A DNA stretch of 64,000 nt, taken from contig CAXXKC010000001.1 of assembly GCA_963674835.2 (NCBI GenBank), forward strand, positions 372,001 to 436,000. The letters run 5' to 3'. This document shows, piece by piece, positions 41,742 to 50,910 of this stretch (within the stretch, counting starts at the first letter, position 1; each line of letters starts with the position of its first letter). Origin of the DNA: G963674835 sp963674835 (GTDB taxonomy: Bacteria > Planctomycetota > Planctomycetia > Pirellulales > Thermoguttaceae). The position numbers were made by a program, and so were the translations under genes. The notes under the pieces are model-generated. The model did not search any database. It saw only the letters and a list, made by a program, of their open reading frames with translations, and had not been told where the DNA came from.

Positions 41742-43760
41742 TCAGCGGTGCTGTTCTGATTTGAGAATGGGGTGCATTCGCCAGTCGGCGTCGGGGCCGA
41801 GGCGGAGATTCTGGCGTCCCCAGCCGTCGTGGCGCTGGCCGTAGATACGGCGTATGGTGCCGGTGAACAGGGCGGTGCAGAGGAGCATGACGGCGAGACC
41901 ACCGATGGCGAATCCGGCGGTGAGCCAGCCGAACCGCGGCGTGGCGGCCTGCTGGGGCATGGGCTTGGGCTGGCGGGCGAAGCAGAGCAAGAGGAGCATG
42001 GCGATGAGGCCGTTGACGAAGACCGCACCCTCGGTGGCCAGACGCTGCCCGTTGAAGCCGATAAGGGCCCGCTCGAAGTTGCCCACAACCATCGTCCAGA
42101 GGAAGGCGAGGTAGACCAGTTGGCCCTTGCCGAGCCAAGTGGAGGGGACCACGGCCAACGGTTTGCGGAGATGGACAACGAGCAGGATGATCGTGGCTAG
42201 GGTGATGAGCAGGAAGATGGCAGTGAACCAGAGGTACGTGGAAAAGGGGCCGACGTCGAACAGGGGCGGCTTCATGAGCTCGGGGACGGCGCGAAAGCCG
42301 GTGCTCTTGTCGGCGTGCGTCCAGACCTCGACATTCTTGACGAGGTTGATGTAGACGAGCACGTTGAGGATGAAGACGACAGAGAAGACGTTGGTCCAGC
42401 GGCGGACGCCGGGGCGGTCGTGCAACGGCGGGACGCGGCGAGCGAGCATGGCCATGGCCAGCACGATGCCGAGGCCGTAGAGGAGTCCGACGCCCTGCTC
42501 GGTGAGGATGCTGTGCCAGTTGGCGGATCGCCAATGGGCCCAGGCCTGGCGCAGGGCGGGGTTGTCGGTGATCAGGGGGCTGCCGGGGGCGATGGCAAGC
42601 ATCTTGAGGAACTGGGCGATCATGAGGCCGAGCCCACCGACGACGCCGGCGACTATGGAAGCGAAGGCGACGGGGATGAGTCGATTGCGGAGCATGTAGA
42701 CGAGCATGGCGATGAAGATGCCCAGGCACATGGCCCAATTGTCACCGCGGGGCGGGACGAGACGGAATCCGCCGACGTCTTTGAAGAGATTGGACAGGAG
42801 GACCGGCCCTATGAGGAACGCGAGGATGGCGCCGAGGGTGAGGTGCATGAGGAGCGACGCGCCGGATCGCCACTTGCCGTAGCGGACGAAGTAGATGGTG
42901 GCGCCGGCGAGCATGCCGAAGATCCAGCCGAGGTGGCGGGCGATATCGTAGAACACTTGCGGCCAGTTGGTGAGCATGTCGCCGGGGGCGAAGGGGAGGC
43001 CGGTCGCAGGGTTGATCGCGTTGGGATCGCCTTGGGGATGGACCAGGGCGGCGAGGAACGGGTCGATCCAGCCAGTGCGGATGAGCAACAGTTGCACGAG
43101 CCATCCGGCCAGGGCACCGAAAGCGGCGAAGAGCACGAGGACGTGGACCTTGGCGAAACGGCGATCCCAGAGATCGAACAGGCAGAGGGCCAGCAGCGCG
43201 AGGCACGCTTCGAGCCAGTCGCTATCGAGCCAGTAGAAGGGGTCTTTTTGGCGGAAGTCGCCGGTGAGATCCTGCGCGCCCTGCTGCACGGCGAGGTACC
43301 ACTGGGCGAGATGGTCTTCGACGAAGAAGTGGACCGCCCAGATGGCGAGGACCCAGCAGATGGGCTTGTAGAGCTGGGTGAGCTTCTGCTGGTCTTCAAC
43401 GGCGGGATATGCAGTGCCGGCTCCGCCCATGGACGCCCAGAGAAAGCCGGTGAGGAACGTGGTGAGGAAGCCGTAGATCTGCGTGGGTGGATGGCCGCTG
43501 TGGGTGTAGCCGAGGGGGAGCATGTAGGCCATGGATCCGCCGAATGCCCAACCGCAGGCTCCGAAGACGGCGAAGTAGAGGACGCGGTTGGTCCAGTCTT
43601 CGCGTCCGGAGAAGAGGCAGACGGCGATGGCGCAGAGTGCGCCGGCGATCATGGCGCCGTATTCGTGTCCGAAATTGCCGCGGATTCCCCAGCCGATCGA
43701 GAGAGAGAGCATGCCGAGGAAGACGGCTGACCAACGGAGCTTGGGAAGGCTTTGAGACAT
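41742..43760 (-). CDS. Large polytopic membrane protein of unknown function
   Basis: A 672-residue integral membrane protein from ATG 43760. Around fourteen hydrophobic helices can be counted. The N-terminal block SIGWGIRGNFGHEYGAMIAGA and WAFGGSMAYMLPLGYTHSG look conserved and polar for membrane segments, which suggests a pore or active site. A long loop holds INPATGLPFAPGDMLTNWPQ. I recognise no transporter signature. A single gene; both neighbours point away from or towards it without forming an operon. Transport or membrane catalysis is possible. Confidence 0.75.
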   Translation of the reverse strand: MSQSLPKLRWSAVFLGMLSLSIGWGIRGNFGHEYGAMIAGALCAIAVCLFSGREDWTNRVLYFAVFGACGWAFGGSMAYMLPLGYTHSGHPPTQIYGFLTTFLTGFLWASMGGAGTAYPAVEDQQKLTQLYKPICWVLAIWAVHFFVEDHLAQWYLAVQQGAQDLTGDFRQKDPFYWLDSDWLEACLALLALCLFDLWDRRFAKVHVLVLFAAFGALAGWLVQLLLIRTGWIDPFLAALVHPQGDPNAINPATGLPFAPGDMLTNWPQVFYDIARHLGWIFGMLAGATIYFVRYGKWRSGASLLMHLTLGAILAFLIGPVLLSNLFKDVGGFRLVPPRGDNWAMCLGIFIAMLVYMLRNRLIPVAFASIVAGVVGGLGLMIAQFLKMLAIAPGSPLITDNPALRQAWAHWRSANWHSILTEQGVGLLYGLGIVLAMAMLARRVPPLHDRPGVRRWTNVFSVVFILNVLVYINLVKNVEVWTHADKSTGFRAVPELMKPPLFDVGPFSTYLWFTAIFLLITLATIILLVVHLRKPLAVVPSTWLGKGQLVYLAFLWTMVVGNFERALIGFNGQRLATEGAVFVNGLIAMLLLLCFARQPKPMPQQAATPRFGWLTAGFAIGGLAVMLLCTALFTGTIRRIYGQRHDGWGRQNLRLGPDADWRMHPILKSEQHR

Positions 43761-44188
43761 GAGCGGAGCTCCGGCAGGGGGCCAGTGATCGTGGGTCTGC
43801 GAGCATTGTAAGCCGGGGGCGAAGGGGGCTCAAGGTAAAACGTCCTTTTCCGGGAGGTTGTGGCTTGTCGCTTCGGGGTTGCCAGAGTTTAAGAGAGGCG
43901 ACGCTGTTGCGAATGGATGGCCCAGGGTGAAGGAAAAAAGGGAAAGAGGGAAGAAGGGAAGAGGAGAGTTGTCAAGAAGAAGATTCGGATGTGAAGTGCA
44001 CGAAGGTGCTTGGTGGTACAAGGGGCGTGTCGAGAGGGGGTGGGCGGAGGCGATTGCTCTTTGGGCCGAACAGAACTGTATCTTCCGAGCTGTGGCGATG
44101 GTAGGATCGAAGGGCTGTTGGAGAGTGATTTAGTGTGGCCGTCGGTTTGTCTGGCTCACGAGTTTGGACCATGTGGAAGGAGAAGTCG
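43761..44188. other. 428-bp spacer with a 40-nt purine tract
   Basis: The divergent spacer holds no gene. From 43929 to 43968 every base is a purine (GAAGGAAAAAAGGGAAAGAG and on), about 220 bp before the next start codon. I see no clear promoter. Confidence 0.5.
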
Positions 44189-45796
44189 ATGTCGCGCGAA
44201 GGTTTGGTCTTCTGCTGTGGTGTGAAGCGACGTGTTTGTGGGCGGGGACTTGCGTGGGCAGTGGCGGTGCTTGTGGCGGGGCTGGTGTGGGGAGCGAGCG
44301 GGGTTTCGGCCGCCGTGTTCCATCGGCCGGCCAAGGGGACGATGAAGGACAACTGCGTCGTGTGGCACGACGGTGCGTTCTATATGCTGTCGATGTACAA
44401 GCCGGATGGCGGTGACTGGAACTGCGTGTGGTTGGCCAAATCGCCTGACGGAGTGCACTGGAGTGACGTGGGCGCGGTGATCAAGGACCGGCCGTGGCAG
44501 GTGTACGCGCTGCGAGTGTGGAAGGTGGGCGATGAGTTCATCATGGATCACGGCAGTTTCACGGGGCCGAATCAGGATGTGCTGCGGTTCTGGAAATCGA
44601 AGGACCTGGTGCACTGGGAGTATATGGATGAGCCGTTCGCCGTGCGGCGGCCGGACGGGCAGAGGTTGGACCACATGGACGTGACTACAGTAGACGAGGG
44701 GGGCAAGAAGGAGTGGTACGGGTATGCGTGTGGCGGGATACTGCGGAGCGAGGACGGTATTCGTTGGAAATGGGTGAGCGACTACACGGTGACCGACAAT
44801 TTGCGGGGCGCGTATCCGCTGGGACCGCACGTGTCGGGTGTGGGGGAAACGGGCGGATGCGAGCGGATCGGCGGCAAGTACTACCTGTTGACCGGCGGCG
44901 AGTTTCCAGCGGACTTGAACTACGCGGTGGCTACGTACGTGGCGGACCAGCCGCTGGGGCCGTTCCGGCCGGACTATTCGGCGTTCCGGCTTTGTGGGAA
45001 TTCGGGGCGAAAGCTGGTGTGCGTGTGGGCGCACTACTGCCGGCATCCGGACGGGTTACTGATTGCCAACTACTTGTACGACGTGGCGAAGGACAATTAT
45101 TGCATGCCGTCGCTGAAGAAGGCGGTTGTCGATGAGGCAGGCCATTTGCGGATGGGATATTGGCCGGGAAACGAGGCGGCGAAGGGGGCAGAAACGCCGG
45201 TGGATTGGGGTAAGTACCGCGTGGAAACGACCGCGGGCAGTCCGTCGTTCGCGGCGAGCAACGGGGCGATTCGGATGGGCGTCGGGCCGGCGCCGCCCGT
45301 GGGCTGGCTGACGGCGGCCGAGCCGATTTACGCCGTGGCCATGAACGACCTGAAACTGGACGTCGACAGTGGGTTCGTTCTGGAAGGGACGATGCGGGTG
45401 GACGGCCCGGGCCGGCAGCGGATGGGCGGAATCGGAGTGTGTTTTGAGGAAGGACCGCAGACCGGAACGGCCGTGCTTCTGGAAGCGTGGGGGCTCACGC
45501 AAATCGGAAAGCTGACGTGGTCGGGCACGCCGCATTTTGAGTGCGAAGACCGTACGGGGTATGGATGCGCGACGGTGGCCGGGATTCCTGAGGGGGCGAC
45601 GTGCAAGTTCCGCGTGCTGTTTCGGCAGGGTTTGTTCGAGGTGTACCTGGACGATCGGCTAGTGCAGATCTTTTCGACGGAGCATCCGACGGGCCGCGTC
45701 GGGTTGGTCGTGCACGACAGCGCAGGGACGTTTGGGGATCTGCACGTGTGGCCGATGACGCTGTCGGACAAGGGACCGGCTGCCGGTGGCAAGTAG
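44189..45796 (+). CDS. Exported glycoside hydrolase-like five-bladed propeller protein
   Basis: A 535-residue protein from ATG 44189 (AAGGAG 6 nt upstream), with a signal peptide ending near SGVSAAVF. The first 330 residues resemble the GH43/GH32/DUF377-type propeller: NCVVWHDGAFYMLSMY, LAKSPDGVHWSDVG, FWKSKDLVHWEYMDEP, LRSEDGIRWKW and GGKYYLLTGGEF, i.e. repeated SxDGxxW blade motifs. The C-terminal 200 residues (FVLEGTMRVDGPGRQRMGGIG, FRVLFRQGLFEVYLDDRLVQI) form a concanavalin-like sandwich. The catalytic acid residues cannot be fixed by eye. It probably acts on terminal sugars of plant- or alga-type glycans (inference). It converges with the tandem GDPD gene. Confidence 0.78.
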   Translation: MSREGLVFCCGVKRRVCGRGLAWAVAVLVAGLVWGASGVSAAVFHRPAKGTMKDNCVVWHDGAFYMLSMYKPDGGDWNCVWLAKSPDGVHWSDVGAVIKDRPWQVYALRVWKVGDEFIMDHGSFTGPNQDVLRFWKSKDLVHWEYMDEPFAVRRPDGQRLDHMDVTTVDEGGKKEWYGYACGGILRSEDGIRWKWVSDYTVTDNLRGAYPLGPHVSGVGETGGCERIGGKYYLLTGGEFPADLNYAVATYVADQPLGPFRPDYSAFRLCGNSGRKLVCVWAHYCRHPDGLLIANYLYDVAKDNYCMPSLKKAVVDEAGHLRMGYWPGNEAAKGAETPVDWGKYRVETTAGSPSFAASNGAIRMGVGPAPPVGWLTAAEPIYAVAMNDLKLDVDSGFVLEGTMRVDGPGRQRMGGIGVCFEEGPQTGTAVLLEAWGLTQIGKLTWSGTPHFECEDRTGYGCATVAGIPEGATCKFRVLFRQGLFEVYLDDRLVQIFSTEHPTGRVGLVVHDSAGTFGDLHVWPMTLSDKGPAAGGK

Positions 45797-45830
45797 GCGG
45801 TTGTCGAGTTGCGGATTGCAGGGGGAAACT

Positions 45831-47423
45831 TCAGGCGGGGCGGTTGGCTGGCATTGCACTGTTGGACGAGCCAGCATTGGCACCCGGTGAGTTGCGCAAT
45901 TGGACGGCGCGGATGACGCGGAGGGGGTGGTCGGTTTGGATGACGTCGATACCCCAGTCGATGGCGCGGCGGTAGTTGTCGATTCGCTCGTGGAAGCCGA
46001 GGGCGTCGGAGAAGACCTTGATGTTGCGGGCGTGGCAGCGGTCGATGAGGTCTTTGGAGAGGATCCGCCAGGCGACGTCGAATCCGTAGGGCTTGACGGT
46101 GTCGGCCAGCGAGTCGAGTTGGTCGGCGCGGTCGAGCGGGCAGAGGGGACGCGCCTGGGGTGCGAGCGTTTTGAGCTTACGCAGGTAGTCGGGTGACTGG
46201 TAAACGACGGCCTGATCCAACAGGTTGCGCTGGGTGAGCACGCGGGCGAGATCCTCGGGCGGGATGTCTTTGGCATCGACGTAGAGTTGGACGCGACCGG
46301 CCAGGAGATCGAGCGTTTGGTCCAGCGTGGGGATGCGCGTGGAGCGGAAGGGCAGGCCGAACTTCGTGCCGGCGTCGATGCGGAGGATTTGGGCGGCGTC
46401 GAGCGCGGAGAGAGGACCGGTGGCGTCGGTGGTGCGGTTGAGCGAACCGTCGTGGAGGATGAAGAAGCGGCCGTCGCGGGAGCGGCGGATGTCGAATTCG
46501 ACGTAGTCGACGCCGAGTTGGATGGCCTTGTCGAAGGCGGGGAGCGTATTTTCGGGAGCGTAGCGATTGGCGCCGCGGTGGCAGGAGATCTGCACGGGGC
46601 GGTGGGCGAGTTTTTGCCAGAATCGATGGGCCAGGATGTTCTCGGGCAGATCGGTCTGCAGGAAATCGGCGCCTGCGTCGAGCATGCGGTCCCAGACCTC
46701 GGGGCGGTCGCTCTGGCCGAGGACTTTGGCTTGGACTTTGACGTGCGCCGCGTGGAAAGCGCGGCAGATTTCGGGCGTGAGCTGGTCGGCGTCGATTTCG
46801 ACGGCGTCGGGGTGCCAGCGGGCGATCCAGCCGTCGAGGCCGAACTGGGGACGCCATTTGGGCATGATTGCGATGCGGCCGGCCGACTTGCGACGCACTT
46901 GGTCGAGGGTGTCCAAGTCGGCGAAGACGAGAACCTGGTCGGCCATGCCGGCGGCGAGGATTTCGTCGGCCAGTTGGGAAGGATCGACGTCTTTGCAGTC
47001 GAGGTAGAGGTTGAGCTTCTGCTTGGTTCGCGCGAAGCACTCGTCGAGGGTGAGGACGCGAAGCCCGGCGTAGGATGGGGCGAACCAGGAGCCGGCGTCG
47101 AGCTGCTGGAGTTGCGAGAGGGTCAGGTCCACGATCGCGCCGTGGCCGTCGGTCTTGTCGTCGACAATCGCGTCGTGGAAGAGCACGTGGTGACCGTCTT
47201 TGGTGCGGCGGACATCGACTTCGGCCCATTCGAAACCGTTCTCGGCCGTGCGGAGGAGGGCAGGGCGGGTGTTTTCGGGTACCTGGCGGCTCATGCCGCG
47301 GTGGACCATGACCTGGAAGGGACGCGGCGGTTGAACGGGCTGGTAGAATTCGACGGCAAGGCAGGCGGGAGCCGACAGGAAGAGGGCTAGGATTGGCAAT
47401 GCGATGTTGTGCCAGGCGTGCAT
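45831..47423 (-). CDS. Exported protein with two tandem GDPD domains
   Basis: A 530-residue protein from ATG 47423 (GGAGAA 8 nt upstream), signal peptide to about residue 23. Domain 1 (30-250) has HRGMSRQVPENTRPAL, EVDVRRTKDGHHVLFHD and DFLQTDLPE. Domain 2 (255-510) has HRGANRYAPENTLPAF, EFDIRRSRDGRFFILHD and DVIQTDHP. Both keep the HRG-ENT and HD catalytic pattern of glycerophosphodiester phosphodiesterases, so two active sites are likely. It hydrolyses glycerophosphodiesters from lipids or teichoic-type polymers outside the cytoplasm. The last 15-20 residues (SPGANAGSSNSAMPA) are encoded by a dispersed repeat, which has probably extended the C terminus. A single-domain variant lies at 11.7 kb. 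Confidence 0.9.
   Translation of the reverse strand: MHAWHNIALPILALFLSAPACLAVEFYQPVQPPRPFQVMVHRGMSRQVPENTRPALLRTAENGFEWAEVDVRRTKDGHHVLFHDAIVDDKTDGHGAIVDLTLSQLQQLDAGSWFAPSYAGLRVLTLDECFARTKQKLNLYLDCKDVDPSQLADEILAAGMADQVLVFADLDTLDQVRRKSAGRIAIMPKWRPQFGLDGWIARWHPDAVEIDADQLTPEICRAFHAAHVKVQAKVLGQSDRPEVWDRMLDAGADFLQTDLPENILAHRFWQKLAHRPVQISCHRGANRYAPENTLPAFDKAIQLGVDYVEFDIRRSRDGRFFILHDGSLNRTTDATGPLSALDAAQILRIDAGTKFGLPFRSTRIPTLDQTLDLLAGRVQLYVDAKDIPPEDLARVLTQRNLLDQAVVYQSPDYLRKLKTLAPQARPLCPLDRADQLDSLADTVKPYGFDVAWRILSKDLIDRCHARNIKVFSDALGFHERIDNYRRAIDWGIDVIQTDHPLRVIRAVQLRNSPGANAGSSNSAMPANRPA
45852..45885. repeat. Repeat family F copy 2, inside a gene's 3' end
   Basis: ATTGCACTGTTGGACGAGCC then AGCATTGGCACCC; it matches 35276-35309 with a handful of changes. 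GCTGG/CCAGC-type arms are kept in part. It lies wholly within the coding sequence of the tandem GDPD. Confidence 0.65.
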
Positions 47424-47597
47424 GGTGGTTTCTCCACGGGACGGTGCCGTTGGAAGGTTTGAGGGGGCCGCTGGAAGGTCTGACGGGAAGATTCGAGCGG
47501 GGCGATTGGCAGAGGCCGCCTGTTTGTACGATAGAACGGCGACGGGCCGGTGGCAACGGGCAGTTGTGGGGGTAGGCACGGAGAGTGGGGAGGAATC

Positions 47598-47693
47598 CAC
47601 AGCCGGGGGCGGCTGTGCTACACGTGGGGAGGAGCGGTGTGTTATGCTACGGGCTGTTCTATGAGTTGTTATGCTGAAGCAAAACCTACGGGG
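47598..47693. repeat. Family B copy plus family D copy 2
   Basis: CACAGCCGGGGGCGGCTGTG at 47598-47617 is followed at 47668-47693 by TTATGCTGAAGCAAAACCTA-CGGGG. A stray GTTATGCTACGGG at 47641 looks like a D fragment. The 401-bp divergent spacer 47424-47824 shows nothing else. Confidence 0.75.
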
Positions 47694-47824
47694 TTCGGAC
47701 GGTCGCAGGCGGGAGTGGCCGTGCTGCGTGTTGGGAGGAGGTGTGTGTTGTGCGAGAGTACGGCATGCATGATTTGGATGGAGGAATCGGTTCGGTTTCA
47801 TGAGCATCGGGGAGGGTGAAGACG

Positions 47825-49039
47825 ATGAAACGTATGTGGATCGTGGCGCCGCTGGTCGTGTTGTGGGGCATTTCGGCGGCTGGAGCTGAGGAGGCTCGGT
47901 ACGAGGCGGAACTGATCTTTCCGCTCCGCGCGGAGCACAACCATGCTCCGGGAATCGTCGAGTGTCCGAACGGGGACCTGCTGGCTTCGTGGTACCGGGG
48001 GTCGGGGGAACGAACGGCAAATGACGTGGCGATCTACGGCGCGCGACGGAAGAAGGGTTCGGACCGATGGGGCGAGGTCTTCCTGATGGCGGACCATCCG
48101 GAGTTTCCGGATTGCAATACGTGCATGATGATCGACAAGAAGGAGCGGCTGTGGTTGTTCTGGCCGATCATTCTGGACAACCATTGGGAATCGGCCCTGA
48201 CGACCTACAAAGTGTCGTCGAACTACAACGAGGACGGCGCGCCGCGATGGGACCGCGAGCGGGTGATGTTTCTGAAGCCGGAAGATTTTGCGAAGGAGCT
48301 GATCGCGAACGTCGAGAAGGAAGCGGCCCAAATGCCGGAATTCAAGACCGCGCAGGGGCAGAAGATGCTCGATCAGTTCAAGAAGCAGGCCGGCCAGAAG
48401 CTGTATCAGCGGTTGGGGTGGATGCCGCGCTGCAAGCCGACCGTGCTGCCGAGCGGGCGGATCCTGCTGCCGTTGTACACCGACACGTTTTCGATCTCGA
48501 TCATGGCAGTAAGCGACGATGGGGGCGAGCGATGGTATGCAAGCAAGCCGGTGCTGGGTGTGGGGGCGATTCAGCCGACAGTACTGCGACGCGATGATGG
48601 GACACTGGTAGCGTACATGCGCGAGAACGGCCCCAAGGAGCGAATTCGCGTGAGCGAATCGAAGGACGACGGGATCACGTGGGGACCCGTCGGGGTGAGC
48701 GATCTTCCGAATCCGGGGGCGGGCATCGACGGCGTGCGGCTGGCCAATGGGCATTGGGTCGTGGTGTACAACGACACGACCAACAGCCGCGACAGCCTGG
48801 CGGTTTCGTTATCGGACGATGAGGGTCGCACGTGGAAATGGACGCGCCACCTGGAGAAGCATGAGCGAGGGTCGTATCACTATCCGGCGATGATTCAGGG
48901 GCGGGATGGGACGATCCACGTGGTGTACAGTTACTTTGTCCCGGAGAAGTCGTCGGACGGTGGCCATCGAAGGGAAGGGAAGAGCATGAAGCACGTGGCG
49001 ATCAATGAGGCGTGGATTCGGGCGGGCGATGGGAAGTAG
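47825..49039 (+). CDS. Exported sialidase-like six-bladed propeller protein
   Basis: A 404-residue protein. ATG 47825 lies 9 nt after GGAGG; an in-frame GTG at 47816 would sit directly on that site. Signal peptide MKRMWIVAPLVVLWGISAAGA. Propeller features of exo-alpha-sialidase/BNR proteins: HNHAPGIVECPNGDLLASWYR (arginine near the strand start), AVSDDGGERWYASKP and SLSDDEGRTWKWTRH (SxDxGxTW Asp-boxes), and SYHYPAMIQGRDGTIHVVYSY. An unusual helical insert (KELIANVEKEAAQMPEFKTA) separates blades. Relatives in planctomycetes cleave unknown glycans; sialic acid is not implied. Confidence 0.85.
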   Translation: MKRMWIVAPLVVLWGISAAGAEEARYEAELIFPLRAEHNHAPGIVECPNGDLLASWYRGSGERTANDVAIYGARRKKGSDRWGEVFLMADHPEFPDCNTCMMIDKKERLWLFWPIILDNHWESALTTYKVSSNYNEDGAPRWDRERVMFLKPEDFAKELIANVEKEAAQMPEFKTAQGQKMLDQFKKQAGQKLYQRLGWMPRCKPTVLPSGRILLPLYTDTFSISIMAVSDDGGERWYASKPVLGVGAIQPTVLRRDDGTLVAYMRENGPKERIRVSESKDDGITWGPVGVSDLPNPGAGIDGVRLANGHWVVVYNDTTNSRDSLAVSLSDDEGRTWKWTRHLEKHERGSYHYPAMIQGRDGTIHVVYSYFVPEKSSDGGHRREGKSMKHVAINEAWIRAGDGK

Positions 49040-49066
49040 AGGGACTGGCGCGCGGTGTGAGCAAGG

Positions 49067-49226
49067 CACAGCCGTGGGCGGCTGTGCTACATAGGGTGGC
49101 GCGGAGTTGGGGCGGTTGAGGTGGAGGATGGTGTGTGGGTAGGGTGTTATGCTGAAGTATAATCTACGGGATTGAGACCCGGGGGTGGGGCGCAGTGCGA
49201 GCGCGTGCACGGCCGGGCCGGCTGTG
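49067..49226. repeat. Family B, D and degenerate B copies between convergent genes
   Basis: CACAGCCGTGGGCGGCTGTG (49067-49086), TTATGCTGAAGTATAATCTA (49146-49165) and CACGGCCGGGCCGGCTGTGC (49207-49226). They fill the 223-bp gap between the sialidase-like and Gfo/Idh stops. Confidence 0.7.
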
Positions 49227-49262
49227 CTACGGGGGTCGCTGGGTTGCGCGGGGCGGCGAGGG

Positions 49263-50582
49263 TTAGGCGATCTTGTAGATGCCTGGGATGGTCAGGTCGT
49301 ACTCGCCCTGGGCGTTGGGCTTGATGGGAGGCTCGACGTCCCATGCGTAGCGGGGGAGTAGGACGGAGTAGGACGAATTGAGCGCCTGATCCCAGGTCAT
49401 CTCCTGGCCGGTCTGGCAGACATATTGGCCGAGGATGGCCAACATGGTGCTGCGGGCCGCGTAGAGGCCGTTGTTGATGGGCTTGCCGGCGCGGATGGAT
49501 GCGAAGAGTTCCTTGTGCTCGTTGTCGTACATGTTGACCCTGGGGCCGTCGAACTTCCAAGGGTTGGCGCCTTCGATGCGGCCACTGATGGGATAAGCGA
49601 TGCCCTTGGTGCCGAAGATTTTGTCGGAGGTCTCGGTGTAACATCCGGAGAAGTTGCGGCAGAGGCCGAAGACGCGAACGCCATTGGCATACTCGTATAC
49701 GATCGCCTGATGGTCGTAGAGGTCGCCGTACTTCTGCCCGAAACATGCGGCGCGGCCGCCGAGCCCCCAGGCCTTGACGGGCGGCTCGTCGTGGAGGACC
49801 CAGGCGGCCTTGTCGATGCTGTGGATGAGCTGCTGCATGACCTGGTCGCCGGCAAGCCAGTTGAAATGGTACCAGTCGCGGAACTGGAACTGGAGCTCGG
49901 TCCATTCGGGCTTGCGGGGAATGACGTTGTAGGGCGAGCTGGCGTAGGTTTCCTGGATGGTGATCACGTCGCCGATGGCGCCGTCATGGACGCGCTGAAT
50001 CGTTTCGCGGACGATGGGGGCGTAGCGCCAGCAGAGGCCGGAGACCATGGCCAGATTCTTCTCTTTGGCCTTCTGGCAGATGGCCATGACTCGCTTGACG
50101 CCGGGCGCGTCGAGGGAGTGGGGCTTCTCGCAGAAGACGTGCTTGCCGGCATCGATGGCGGCTTCGAGGAAGATGGGATGGAAGTGGCTGGCGGCGGCGA
50201 TGAGCACGACATCGATGTCGCTCTGGAGGACCTTCTGGTAGGCGTCGAAGCCGAAGAAGCAGTGATCGTCGTCGACGGCGACCTGATCGCCCTTGATGTG
50301 TTTGATACGGTCGCGGCTGCCTTTGACTTTGTCTTCGAAGAGGTCGGCCATGGCGACGAGCTTGATGTCGTCGCCGGCATTCAGGGCGTTGACGGCGGCG
50401 CCGGAGCCACGGCCGCCACAGCCGATGAGGCCGATCTTGAATCCGCCGGTTCCTGCAGCATGGACCGATCGGGCCAAGGGCAGGCCAGCAGCCATGACGA
50501 CACCGGCTCCGAGGGCGGAACGTTGGAGGAACTCTCGACGGGTGGTGTTTTCGGGATGGCGACGATCGGCGGAAGTAGGCAT
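49263..50582 (-). CDS. Tat-exported Gfo/Idh-family oxidoreductase
   Basis: A 439-residue protein from ATG 50582 with AGAGGAG 5 nt upstream. A twin-arginine signal (TTRREFLQRSALGAGVVMA) is followed by the Rossmann domain (IGLIGCGGRGSGAAVNAL) and the CEKPHS motif near residue 155. C-terminal domain blocks include GLCWRYAPIVRETI, LAGDQVMQQLIHSIDKAAW and FGTKGIAYPISGRIEG. It should oxidise or epimerise a sugar derivative with NAD(P) in the periplasm. It is related to, but clearly distinct from, the protein at 14.2-15.5 kb. Together with the sialidase-like and propeller genes it fits glycan catabolism. Confidence 0.9.
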   Translation of the reverse strand: MPTSADRRHPENTTRREFLQRSALGAGVVMAAGLPLARSVHAAGTGGFKIGLIGCGGRGSGAAVNALNAGDDIKLVAMADLFEDKVKGSRDRIKHIKGDQVAVDDDHCFFGFDAYQKVLQSDIDVVLIAAASHFHPIFLEAAIDAGKHVFCEKPHSLDAPGVKRVMAICQKAKEKNLAMVSGLCWRYAPIVRETIQRVHDGAIGDVITIQETYASSPYNVIPRKPEWTELQFQFRDWYHFNWLAGDQVMQQLIHSIDKAAWVLHDEPPVKAWGLGGRAACFGQKYGDLYDHQAIVYEYANGVRVFGLCRNFSGCYTETSDKIFGTKGIAYPISGRIEGANPWKFDGPRVNMYDNEHKELFASIRAGKPINNGLYAARSTMLAILGQYVCQTGQEMTWDQALNSSYSVLLPRYAWDVEPPIKPNAQGEYDLTIPGIYKIA

Positions 50583-50910
50583 GTTGGCTCCTCTCACGGG
50601 AAGAAAACGGACAAACGACTCCACCGCGCAGGGCCGAGCCGGCGGGTGGGATCTCCAACGGGAGCAAAGGCAGGCAGCATTAGATTAGCCTGGACGGCTG
50701 CTGGAAACAATGGTCCTGGGGGGGCCTTTGGGGGCACCGATTCCTGTGGGGGGGTAGCTGTGGAAGTTCGGCGGCGGTTAGGGGATTGGTATACTGGGTG
50801 GGAGTTGTTATGGAGTGTGGCGCCGTCGCCGCGTGCCCTCACCGTGCGGCCCCTCTCCCGCGAGCGGGCGAGGGGCGGTTTGTATGGGACGTCAAGCCAG
50901 GAGAAGAGCT
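50583..50910. repeat. Divergent spacer holding repeat family C copy 6
   Basis: CCCTCACCGTGCGGCCCCTC then CCCGCGAGCGGGCGAGGGG at 50836-50876. A TATACT at 50790-50795 could be a -10 box, but its -35 partner is poor. The rest is featureless. Confidence 0.6.
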
